From an uncultured Polaribacter sp. (GTDB taxonomy: Bacteria > Bacteroidota > Bacteroidia > Flavobacteriales > Flavobacteriaceae), in assembly GCF_947495205.1 (NCBI RefSeq), contig NZ_CANLXV010000001.1, positions 1 through 64,000 of the forward strand: a stretch of DNA of 64,000 nucleotides, given 5' to 3'. The notes below the pieces were generated by a model that searched no databases, was not told the origin of the DNA, and worked only from the letters and a program-made list of their open reading frames with translations. Position numbers and translations under genes: made by a program. This document shows, one piece after another, positions 9,066 through 17,112 of this stretch. How positions within the stretch are numbered: position 1 is the stretch's first letter; every line of letters begins with the position of its first letter.

Positions 9066-9791
9066 TTATTTTTTAAATTTCACTAATAAATCAATCAATT
9101 GAATTGACGAATCTTCCATATTGTTTACAATACTATCTATTTTAGAAACGATGTAATTGTAAAATACTTGTAATATAATTGCCACAACTAAACCAAATAC
9201 AGTTGTTAATAAGGCTACTTTAATACCCACAGCAACTACACCTGGAGAAATATCATTTGCTTGCGCAATTGCATCAAAGGCTCCAATCATACCAATTACA
9301 GTACCCATAAAACCAAGCATTGGTGCTAATGCAATAAATAAAGACAACCAAGATACGTTTTTCTCTAAAAGTCCCATTTGAACTCCTCCATAAGAAACTA
9401 CTGCTTTTTCAGCACTCTCAATTCCTTCATCTACTCTATCTAAACCTTGATAAAAAATAGAAGCAACTGGTCCTTTAGAATTTCTACAAACTTCTTTTGC
9501 AGCCTCAATACCACCAGAACTTAAAGCATCATCTACACTTGCAACTAATTTCTTAGTATTTGTAGAAGCCATATTTAAATAAATAATTCTTTCAATTGCA
9601 ATTGCCAAACCTAAAATTAAGGCTACCAATACAATTCCCATAAATACAGGTCCACCTTCTATAAAACGTAGTTTTAATTCTTGGTGAAAAGATCTTGATT
9701 CTTCAGTTACTGCTTCTTGAGCGAAAGTTGATTGAATAGCTCCAAAAAACATGAATCCTGCTACAGATAGGACATTTACTACTTTTTTCAT
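9066..9791 (-). CDS. exbB: ExbB/TolQ/MotA-family proton channel protein
   Basis: The 241-residue protein has an N-terminal signal-like segment ending in TFAQ, one helix at about residues 50-72, and the paired C-terminal helices of the MotA/TolQ/ExbB domain (LAPMLGFMGTVIGMIGAFDAI and AVGIKVALLTTVFGLVVAII). It forms the pentameric channel around ExbD in the inner membrane and energises TonB. It is the first gene of the four-gene operon. Candidate clients in this window are the two TonB-dependent receptors at 34.1 and 46.2 kb. Confidence 0.95.
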   Translation of the reverse strand: MKKVVNVLSVAGFMFFGAIQSTFAQEAVTEESRSFHQELKLRFIEGGPVFMGIVLVALILGLAIAIERIIYLNMASTNTKKLVASVDDALSSGGIEAAKEVCRNSKGPVASIFYQGLDRVDEGIESAEKAVVSYGGVQMGLLEKNVSWLSLFIALAPMLGFMGTVIGMIGAFDAIAQANDISPGVVAVGIKVALLTTVFGLVVAIILQVFYNYIVSKIDSIVNNMEDSSIQLIDLLVKFKK

Positions 9792-9970
9792 CTTTGTTAT
9801 AATTAATTTTTAAAGTTTAAGTGTTTAAAGATATAAATTTTATTTTAAAATCTTTATTATTTTAAATGGATTGGCAAGAAACAAAAAAATATTTGTCTCT
9901 CAAAAAAATTGTAATCTAATTTAACGTAAAAATACATTTTTTTTTAGTTGCAACTCATTTTTTTTGAAAA

Positions 9971-11008
9971 CTATTTTTCAGAAATCTCTCCACGTAAAGA
10001 TTTCTGAAAATACTTTACAAAACTTTCTGCGCTTAAACCCTCATTTAATAAATACATTAATTTCGCTAAGGCAGATTCTGTAGTAATATCCAAACCGCTA
10101 ATTACACCAATACTTTTTAAACCTAAGCTGGTATCATAATGGCCTTGTATTACAGCACCGCCAACACATTGGGTTACATTAATTATTTTAATGCCTTTTA
10201 CTATTGCTTGCTGTAACAATTCTAAAAACCAAGCCTCATTAGGTGCATTACCAGAACCATATGTTTCTAAAATAACACCTTTTAAATTTTTAATTTCTAA
10301 AATAGTTTGCACAACAATTGGTTTTATACCCGGGTACAGTTTTAAAATACAAACATCTGTAACCATATTTTTTCTTGCAATTAAAGTAGCACCCTTTTTA
10401 TTTGGTTGATAAAGCATGGGCTCATTAAATTTTAAATGCACACCACTTTCTGCCAATTCCGGATAATTTTTAGAAGCAAAAGCCTCAAAATGTTCTGCAC
10501 TTATTTTTGTAGTTCTATTTGCACGATATAATTTGTACTCAAAATACAAACCAACTTCTTTAATTACAGGTACATTATTTTTTCTTGAAGCCGCAATTTC
10601 TATAGAAGTTATCAAATTTTCTTTTGCATCTGTTCTTAAATCTCCAATAGGCAATTGAGAGCCCGTAAAAATTACAGGCTTTTGTAAATTCTCTAACATA
10701 AAACTTATGGCAGAAGCAATATAAGACATGGTATCTGAACCTGTAAGCACCACAAAACCATCAAATTTCTTATAATTTTCTTCTAAAATGGTTACAATTG
10801 TAGCGTAATAATTAGGGTTCATGTTAGAAGAATCTATTGGTTTCTCTAAAGAAACGCTTTCTATAGCACAATCTAATTGCGCTAATTCAGGAATTTTTTC
10901 TACAATTCTACTAAAATCAAAAGCCTTTAAAGCTTTGGTTTTATAATCTTTAATCATACCAATTGTGCCACCTGTATAAATAATAAGTATGTTTGGTTTG
11001 CTTGCCAT
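9971..11008 (-). CDS. ansA: Type I L-asparaginase
   Basis: The 345-residue enzyme hydrolyses asparagine to aspartate and ammonia. The first catalytic threonine motif is YTGGTIGMI (residues 10-18). The second block, LTGSDTMSYIASAISFM, corresponds to the usual HGTDTMxYTASALSFM, with serine in place of the threonine after G and threonine in place of the histidine. The catalytic lysine lies in DAKENLITSIEIAA. There is no signal peptide, so it is the cytoplasmic type I form. The substitution in the TDT block is conservative and I still expect activity. It is divergent from the metallopeptidase gene, 146 bp away. Confidence 0.93.
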   Translation of the reverse strand: MASKPNILIIYTGGTIGMIKDYKTKALKAFDFSRIVEKIPELAQLDCAIESVSLEKPIDSSNMNPNYYATIVTILEENYKKFDGFVVLTGSDTMSYIASAISFMLENLQKPVIFTGSQLPIGDLRTDAKENLITSIEIAASRKNNVPVIKEVGLYFEYKLYRANRTTKISAEHFEAFASKNYPELAESGVHLKFNEPMLYQPNKKGATLIARKNMVTDVCILKLYPGIKPIVVQTILEIKNLKGVILETYGSGNAPNEAWFLELLQQAIVKGIKIINVTQCVGGAVIQGHYDTSLGLKSIGVISGLDITTESALAKLMYLLNEGLSAESFVKYFQKSLRGEISEK

Positions 11009-11154
11009 TTTGTCATTTTTTACTAAATATCCAAGTAATTTTTTAGAATTATCGTCTTTAAACCATAATTTTTCGCAATAAAAAATAAATTGGAATACTT
11101 TATGTTGTAAATTTATACAACAAAAATGAAATAAATATTTAAAACATATAGATT

Positions 11155-11844
11155 ATGATGGGATTTTATATTCTTGTAGGCCTTATCTCTTTAATTAGCA
11201 TGGTGGTAAGTAATCAGCTAAAAAGTAAATTTAAAAAATACTCTAAAATACAACTTAGAAACGGTATGTCTGGAGCAGAAATTGCAGAAAAAATGTTGGC
11301 AGACAATGGTATTTTTGATGTTAAAGTAATTTCTACGCCAGGTATGTTAACAGACCATTACAACCCACAAAACAAAACCGTAAATTTAAGTGAAGGCGTT
11401 TATAACCAAAGAAATGCAGCTGCAGCTGCAGTGGCAGCGCACGAAGTTGGGCATGCTGTGCAACATGCAACTGCTTACAGCTACTTAAAAATGAGATCTC
11501 AATTGGTACCCGTTGTTAGCGTTTCTTCTAAATTCTCACAATGGCTGGTATTTGGTGGCTTAATCTTAGGCGTAGCCTCTGGCTTAGGATTTTATGTTGC
11601 TGTAGCAGGTTTAGTACTTATGGCAATGGCAACCCTTTTTAGCTTTATTACATTACCTGTAGAGTATGATGCTAGCAATAGAGCTTTAGCTTGGTTAAAA
11701 AATAAAAATATAGTTTCTAGAGAAGAATACTCGGGCTCAGAAGACGCACTTAAATGGGCTGCAAGAACTTATTTAGTTGCAGCTTTAGGTTCTTTAGCAA
11801 TGCTAATTTATTGGGGTTTACAAATTTTAGGTAATAGAGATTAA
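11155..11844 (+). CDS. Membrane zinc metallopeptidase (Zn_peptidase_2 family)
   Basis: The 229-residue protein has a first membrane helix at residues 1-20, a zinc-binding HEVGHAVQHA motif near residue 96, and two or three further helices after residue 120. This matches the neutral zinc metallopeptidase family (PF04298) of unknown substrate. The second ATG, one codon later, is an equally good start. A GTTGTA/TACAAC inverted repeat (11104-11121) lies 34 bp before the start and might be an operator. Confidence 0.9.
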   Translation: MMGFYILVGLISLISMVVSNQLKSKFKKYSKIQLRNGMSGAEIAEKMLADNGIFDVKVISTPGMLTDHYNPQNKTVNLSEGVYNQRNAAAAAVAAHEVGHAVQHATAYSYLKMRSQLVPVVSVSSKFSQWLVFGGLILGVASGLGFYVAVAGLVLMAMATLFSFITLPVEYDASNRALAWLKNKNIVSREEYSGSEDALKWAARTYLVAALGSLAMLIYWGLQILGNRD

Positions 11845-12095
11845 AATTTTATAATTTGCTGTAATTTTTTTAGAAGCTTTTTCTTTTTTGAAATGCTACT
11901 TGGTAAAATTTATATTTTAAACTGTTTTTCTGCGGAAGTTGAGCCAGATACTCGCAACAATACTTCTAGCAATAAATTGAACAAAAAAATATAAATCACA
12001 AATTAGTACTTCTAAAAAATAGATAGCAATTTAAAAATCAATTTTTGAAAGCATCTATACAATAACACGACTACTTTTTCATAAACTCCTTTATT
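11845..12095. other. Intergenic region without recognisable feature
   Basis: About 250 bp of AT-rich sequence between two plus-strand genes. No open frame, strong hairpin or TAnnTTTG promoter motif was found. Confidence 0.5.
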
Positions 12096-12596
12096 ATGAA
12101 AAAGTTACTTTTTATTTGCATACTTATTTTATCGCTAAACCATTTAACCGCGCAAGAAATGAGTTTACATAAACTAGATAAAATGCTAACCGAAATTAGC
12201 GATAGTATTGTGAGTAATAAAAGTCAGTGGCAATTTAAAATTAAACAAGTGCCTTTTATTTGCATTGCAGATTCCCTGCACAATAGAATGCGAATTATTT
12301 CGCCAATTTTAGAAAGTAATCGGGTAACAGAAGAATTAAAAACAGCTACTTTAATGGCTAACTTCCATACAGCATTAGACGTAAAATATGCCATTTCAGA
12401 TGATATTTTGTGGTCTATCTTTGTGCATCCTTTAAAAGAACTCACAGAAAAACAAGTTTTAAATGCGGTTAGTCAAGTATATTATGCCAATATTAATTTT
12501 GGTACCACTTTTTCTAGCACATCTTTGGTTTTTCCTGGTAACCTCACTAAAAAGGAAAAACCTAAAAAGAAACAGCAGTTATTAAAACGTATTTAA
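12096..12596 (+). CDS. Secreted hypothetical protein
   Basis: The 166-residue protein has a signal peptide (MKKLLFICILILSLNHLTAQ) and a mainly helical mature part ending in a very basic tail (KKEKPKKKQQLLKRI). I recognise no domain. The codon use resembles the neighbours. It is flanked by AT-rich spacers on both sides and appears to be a single-gene unit. Confidence 0.7.
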   Translation: MKKLLFICILILSLNHLTAQEMSLHKLDKMLTEISDSIVSNKSQWQFKIKQVPFICIADSLHNRMRIISPILESNRVTEELKTATLMANFHTALDVKYAISDDILWSIFVHPLKELTEKQVLNAVSQVYYANINFGTTFSSTSLVFPGNLTKKEKPKKKQQLLKRI

Positions 12597-12724
12597 GCTT
12601 TTAAAACCAAATATATCAAACATAAATAGCGCCAAGCTAAAGTAAAACTTTGTAAACCAAAAAAAGTAATCACAAGCACAGCTACAATCTCAGCTTATAA
12701 AAAGTGATTAGAAAAACAAAAAAA

Positions 12725-12744
12725 CACTTTGCTTTCACAAAGTG
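12725..12744 (-). terminator. Terminator downstream of the alcohol dehydrogenase gene
   Basis: CACTTTG (12725-12731) pairs with CAAAGTG (12738-12744) across a six-base loop. On the minus strand a T-rich run follows (complement of 12712-12724). It lies 50 bp after the adh stop. Confidence 0.6.
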
Positions 12745-12794
12745 GTCACCTTTACAAAACATGCTATAAGTACAAATTGTACAAATCGTTTATT

Positions 12795-13949
12795 TTACAT
12801 AGCTTCTTTATAAATAGCAATGGTTTCCTCTAAAGTTACATCTCTTGGGTTTCCTCCAGTACAAACATCTGCTAAGGCATTTTTAGCCATTTCTTTAAAA
12901 TCTTCTTCTTTAACACCAAATTCTTTCAATCCAGATGGAATTCCTACGGCTTTAGACAAAACTTTAATTGCTGCTATAGCAGCATTTGCTCCTTCAGTAT
13001 CACTCATATCAGAAACTACAACGCCCATAGCACTTGCCACTTTTTTTAGTTTATGAGCACAAGCAGGAATATTAAATTTTTCTACATGTGGCAATAAAAT
13101 TGCATTGGCAACTCCATGAGGCATATCATACATACCTCCTAATTGATGTGCCATTGAATGTACGTAACCCAAACCTGCATTAGAAAATGCTTGTCCTGCA
13201 ATAAATTGGCCCCAAGCCATTTTGCTTCTAGCTTCTAAATTTTGTCCGTCTAAAACAGCAGTTTCTAAACTTTGTGAAATTAATTTAATTGCTTCTAAAG
13301 CCAAAGCATCAGACCAACCAAAAGCGCCTTTAGTTACATACGTTTCTATTGCATGCGTTAAAGCATCCATTCCTGTTGCAGCTGTTAATGCAGCTGGTTT
13401 TCCTAGCATTAATTCTGGGTCGTTTACAGCAATAGCAACCAAACAGTTTTTATCTACCATTACCATTTTTATATGGCGTTTTTCATCTGTAATTACATAA
13501 TTTATAGTTACTTCACTTGCTGTACCTGCAGTTGTATTAATTGCAATTATTGGTAAAGATGGGTTTTTAGACATATGAATGCCTTCATAAGCCTCTATAT
13601 TACCACCATTTGCTGCTAAAATACCAATTGCTTTTCCACAATCTTGGGGAGAACCTCCTCCTAAAGTTAAAATAAAATCACACGCATTTTCTTTTAAAAC
13701 TGCTAAACCATCGTTTACGTTTTTTACTGTTGGATTTGGATACACATCATCAAAAACCACAACATCTATATTTGATGATTTTATAACATCCAACACTTTT
13801 TGAGCTACGCCAATTTCTACTAAAATTTTATCAGTAACAAATAGTGCTTTTTTATAATGAAGTGTTTTTAATTCTTCTGCTAAATCATTTAATGCTCCTG
13901 GACCAATAAGACTTAATGGCGGTAAATAAATTCTTCTATTTTGTAACAT
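12795..13949 (-). CDS. Iron-containing (group III) alcohol dehydrogenase
   Basis: The 384-residue protein belongs to the Fe-ADH family, which interconverts alcohols and aldehydes with NAD(P). The nucleotide-binding GGGS motif is in LTLGGGSPQDCGKAIG (about residue 98). The metal ligands are visible as the aspartate in NDPELM, the histidine in GMDALTHAIETYV, and the histidines in GYVHSMAHQLGG and DMPHGVANAILLPH. Length is typical. The substrate cannot be told from sequence; ethanol, butanol or lactaldehyde are possible. The gene stands alone with a 498-bp upstream region and its own terminator. Confidence 0.95.
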   Translation of the reverse strand: MLQNRRIYLPPLSLIGPGALNDLAEELKTLHYKKALFVTDKILVEIGVAQKVLDVIKSSNIDVVVFDDVYPNPTVKNVNDGLAVLKENACDFILTLGGGSPQDCGKAIGILAANGGNIEAYEGIHMSKNPSLPIIAINTTAGTASEVTINYVITDEKRHIKMVMVDKNCLVAIAVNDPELMLGKPAALTAATGMDALTHAIETYVTKGAFGWSDALALEAIKLISQSLETAVLDGQNLEARSKMAWGQFIAGQAFSNAGLGYVHSMAHQLGGMYDMPHGVANAILLPHVEKFNIPACAHKLKKVASAMGVVVSDMSDTEGANAAIAAIKVLSKAVGIPSGLKEFGVKEEDFKEMAKNALADVCTGGNPRDVTLEETIAIYKEAM

Positions 13950-14447
13950 TTTTATATTTTTTAATTAACGAAAGCTTTGTTCTTTCTTGTTACAAATTTC
14001 TTAAAGAATCTCTTGTTATAACATGATTTTTATCAGTTCTAAAATATTTTAATAATCACACCAAAATAAGTACTAGGAAATTTACTATTCAATAATTTTT
14101 AATTTAGTTCAATAAATATCTTGTTACTTTTATAGCTTAACAGATTTTATCGTGGCTCAAATATCAGAATGAACTTCTAAGTAAAAATTTCGATTTTATA
14201 ATCATAAATAAGGATTTCTATTTAATAATGAGGTTGGTATAAAAATGGCACCTTACAATAAGAAAATGCGAGTATGATAACAGTAGAGCAATGTATAAAA
14301 AAAAACTACTTCTTACACTGCCCATAAAATGTATACTGATAAGAAAAATCAATAGATTAGAAGAAATAGCTTCAAATAAAAAACCTTCTTGATTTCTCAA
14401 AAAGGCTCTTCTCTTTATTTTGTGCGTTATATTTCCTCTAAAAAAGA
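13950..14447. other. 498-bp intergenic region between adh and lepA
   Basis: No credible gene. A 60-codon minus-strand frame at 14218-14400 overlaps the lepA terminator and has no recognisable domain, so I do not call it. The octamer TCTTGTTA occurs three times (13985-13992, 14011-14018, 14119-14126) and the second copy runs into the palindrome TGTTATAACA (14014-14023). These may be regulatory sites of the alcohol dehydrogenase gene, but that is a guess. Confidence 0.5.
14384..14405 (-). terminator. Probable lepA terminator
   Basis: CCTTCTTGA (14384-14392) and TCAAAAAGG (14397-14405) form a stem with one mismatch and a four-base loop. On the minus strand it is followed by TTTTTTATTT. It lies about 43 bp after the lepA stop. 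Confidence 0.65.
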
Positions 14448-16244
14448 TTAATCATTCAATTTTAAAACCGCCATAAATGCTTCTTGTGGTATTTCTACAT
14501 TACCAACTTGTCGCATACGTTTTTTACCTTTTTTCTGCTTTTCTAATAGTTTACGTTTACGTGAAATATCTCCACCATAACATTTTGCAGTAACATCTTT
14601 ACGCAACGCTTTTGTAGTTTCTCTGGCAATAATTTTAGCGCCAATTGCAGCTTGTATAGGAATATCAAACTGTTGTCTTGGAATTAATGTTTTTAGTTTT
14701 TCTACAATTTTTTTACCTATATTATACGCATTATCTGCGTGTAATAAAGCAGAAAGTGCATCTACAGGATCTCCATTTAGCAATACATCTACTCTTACCA
14801 ATTTCGATTCTTTCATACCTATTGGATGATAATCAAAAGAAGCATAACCTTTAGAAACAGTTTTTAAACGATCGTAAAAATCAAAAACAATTTCTGCCAA
14901 AGGCATTTCAAAAATTAATTCTACTCTTTGGGTTGTTAAATACGTTTGGTTTACAATTTGCCCACGTTTTTCGATACACAAGCTCATTACTTGGCCAACA
15001 AAATCTGCCTTTGTTACAATAGATGCTTTAATAAACGGCTCTTCTACTCTATTTAATTTACTTGGTTCTGGTAAGTCAGACGGATTGTTTACAATTAAAA
15101 CCTCTTGTGGATTTTTATTTGTAAATGCATGGTAAGACACATTGGGAACCGTTGTAATCACAGTCATATTAAACTCACGCTCTAAACGTTCTTGAATAAT
15201 TTCCATGTGTAACATTCCTAAGAATCCACAACGAAAACCAAAACCTAAAGCGGCAGAACTTTCTGGCTGAAACACCAAAGAAGCATCATTTAACTGTAAC
15301 TTTTCCATAGAGTTACGCAGTTCTTCATAATCTTCTGTATCTACAGGATAAATTCCTGCAAAAACCATGGGTTTTACGTCTTCAAAACCTTCAATTAAAT
15401 CTGTTGTAGGGTTTGCAAAGTCTGTAATAGTATCTCCTACTTTTACTTCTTTTGCTGTTTTTATACCTGTAATTAAATACCCAACATCTCCTGTTTTAAT
15501 TTCTTTTTTAACAACTTGCTCTAGCTTTAAAGTACCTACTTCATCTGCGCCATATTGCTTACCAGTTGCCATAAATTGTATTTGCTGATTCTTTTTTATA
15601 GAGCCATCAATTACTCTAAAATACGTTTCAATACCTCTGTAAGAGTTAAAAACCGAATCGAAAATTAGGGCTTTTAAAGGCGCGTCTGGATTTCCTTTTG
15701 GTGCAGGAACTCTGTCTATAATTGCTTTTAAAATATTATCTACTCCAAAACCTGTTTTTCCACTAGCGTGAATTACTTCTTCAGGATCGCAACCTAACAA
15801 ATCTACAATATCATCTGTTACTTCTTCTGGATTTGCACTTGGTAAATCTACTTTATTTAATACGGGAATAATTTCTAAATCGTTCTCTAACGCTAAATAC
15901 AGGTTAGAAATGGTTTGTGCTTGTATGCTTTGTGCAGCATCTACAATTAACAATGCGCCTTCACAAGCAGCAATAGATCTAGAAACTTCGTAAGAAAAAT
16001 CTACGTGACCTGGTGTGTCTATTAAGTTTAAAATGTATTGTTCGCCTTCAAACTCATAATCCATTTGTATAGCGTGAGATTTTATGGTAATACCACGTTC
16101 TCGCTCCAAATCCATATTATCTAATAACTGATTTTGCTTTTCGCGCTCAGTTACAGAACCTGTATAATCTAACAATCTATCTGCTAATGTACTTTTACCA
16201 TGATCTATGTGTGCGATAATGCAAAAGTTTCTAATATTCTTCAT
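14448..16244 (-). CDS. lepA: Elongation factor 4 (LepA)
   Basis: The 598-residue GTPase acts on ribosomes, affecting back-translocation or initiation. G1 is [16 protein letters not shown] (residues 10-25), G3 is DTPGHVDF, and G4 is NKVDLP. The domain order is EF-G-like, and the C-terminal LepA-specific domain ends with [15 protein letters not shown]. Length equals the family norm. A good promoter lies 28 bp upstream, and an EF-hand gene with its own terminator precedes it. Confidence 0.98.
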   Translation of the reverse strand: MKNIRNFCIIAHIDHGKSTLADRLLDYTGSVTEREKQNQLLDNMDLERERGITIKSHAIQMDYEFEGEQYILNLIDTPGHVDFSYEVSRSIAACEGALLIVDAAQSIQAQTISNLYLALENDLEIIPVLNKVDLPSANPEEVTDDIVDLLGCDPEEVIHASGKTGFGVDNILKAIIDRVPAPKGNPDAPLKALIFDSVFNSYRGIETYFRVIDGSIKKNQQIQFMATGKQYGADEVGTLKLEQVVKKEIKTGDVGYLITGIKTAKEVKVGDTITDFANPTTDLIEGFEDVKPMVFAGIYPVDTEDYEELRNSMEKLQLNDASLVFQPESSAALGFGFRCGFLGMLHMEIIQERLEREFNMTVITTVPNVSYHAFTNKNPQEVLIVNNPSDLPEPSKLNRVEEPFIKASIVTKADFVGQVMSLCIEKRGQIVNQTYLTTQRVELIFEMPLAEIVFDFYDRLKTVSKGYASFDYHPIGMKESKLVRVDVLLNGDPVDALSALLHADNAYNIGKKIVEKLKTLIPRQQFDIPIQAAIGAKIIARETTKALRKDVTAKCYGGDISRKRKLLEKQKKGKKRMRQVGNVEIPQEAFMAVLKLND

Positions 16245-16271
16245 GCGTTAAATTTAATTTCTGAATTATTG

Positions 16272-16301
16272 CAAAGATACGCTATTTACAAACCCATTCA
16301 A
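16272..16301 (-). promoter_or_regulatory. lepA: lepA promoter
   Basis: On the minus strand TTG (complement of 16299-16301), a 19-bp spacer and TATCTTTG (complement of 16272-16279) match the Bacteroidota consensus, ending 27 bp before the lepA ATG. Confidence 0.7.
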
Positions 16302-16306
16302 ACAAA

Positions 16307-16347
16307 AAAAGAAGTTGCCAAAATTTCTTTTTAAAACAACTTCTTTT
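16307..16347 (-). terminator. Terminator of the EF-hand gene
   Basis: AAAAGAAGTTG (16307-16317) and CAACTTCTTTT (16337-16347) form an 11-bp stem with a 19-base loop. On the minus strand a T-rich tract follows. It separates the EF-hand gene from the lepA promoter. Confidence 0.65.
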
Positions 16348-16366
16348 ACAATTTTGTAAAAACTAT

Positions 16367-16642
16367 TTATGCATCCCTTTCTAATTCTGCAATAGCTACT
16401 TTAAATTCTTCCCAATTAATGGTTTCATCTCTATTTTTATCGTATCCTTTTAAAAGTTCATTGGCTACAAAACCAGATATAAATCCGTTTATTTCTGCAG
16501 ATCGTAACATTTTTTTTATTTCAGACTTGTTTAATCTGGCGTCTTCGTTAGAATCAAAAAACTGAAAAGCTTCTTCTGGCGAATCGAACTGATTGGTAAT
16601 TAAAATTCTTATTTTTCTTAAAATATCTGTTTTTGCTATCAT
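16367..16642 (-). CDS. Small EF-hand protein
   Basis: This 91-residue soluble protein contains two EF-hand loops: one with FDSNEDARLNKSE near residue 28 and a better one with YDKNRDETINWEEF near residue 70. Both keep most D/N ligand positions and the final glutamate, so calcium binding is likely for at least the second. There is no signal peptide, so it is cytoplasmic, like other small bacterial calmodulin-like proteins of unknown role. It is transcribed alone and ends at its own terminator. Confidence 0.85.
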   Translation of the reverse strand: MIAKTDILRKIRILITNQFDSPEEAFQFFDSNEDARLNKSEIKKMLRSAEINGFISGFVANELLKGYDKNRDETINWEEFKVAIAELERDA

Positions 16643-16753
16643 ATTTTTTTGTGTTAATTGATGCCTAAAGTTAATAAAAAAAATAGACTTTTCGCTTAAA
16701 CACCTTTACGTAAACAATTATTATGTTATTATTTAATTAATTAACTTTGTTAA

Positions 16754-17005
16754 CTAAGTTATTTTTTTAAAGCCATTATGGGTTTGTATTTGGGTTTTTC
16801 TGCACTTTGAATTTTGGGAGTTTTCAAACATCAATATTTTAAAATTGCACTTATTACCAACATTGTTTTTATGTTAGGTTTAGGTTTTGGTAGAGTTTTA
16901 AGTTTTTTTATGGATGGAAACCCAACTTTTGGTTATCAATTTGGCACTTTTGCAGAAATCTTTTTAGGTTTTTATGGTGTTTGGGTATTCAAAAACCTAA
17001 AATAA
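16754..17005 (+). pseudogene. DUF4345 protein remnant: N-terminus lost and internal TGA
   Basis: After an in-frame TAA at 16751-16753, the frame reads FFKAIMGLYLGFSAL, then TGA at 16808-16810, then ILGVFKHQYFKIALITNI and a glycine-rich membrane segment (GLGFGRVLSFFMDGNPTF) ending at 17005. As I recall the small DUF4345 membrane family, the GLYLG and GRxxSxxxDG motifs lie on one continuous chain with a tryptophan or similar residue where the TGA falls, so TGG to TGA is the likely lesion. About 45 N-terminal residues are also missing. A TTG at 16814 could start a 63-residue fragment, but that would lack the first helices. I therefore call it a pseudogene. Confidence 0.7.
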
Positions 17006-17112
17006 GCTAGTTTTTGTAATTAACCACCACTATTTGCAGTTTACAAGAAACTTGTTTTGTAAACTTTTAAATGATTGTTGTTTTGTGGTATAAAATTTTA
17101 AATTTACCACTG

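Noticed and set aside
11104..11121. GTTGTA/TACAAC inverted repeat before the metallopeptidase gene as an operator
   Set aside because: Six-base arms in AT-rich sequence are weak evidence and no regulator is linked to it.
14218..14400. 60-codon minus-strand frame upstream of adh and after lepA
   Set aside because: It overlaps the lepA terminator hairpin, has no domain or sensible start context, and its hydrophobic run is what AT-rich non-coding DNA gives by chance.
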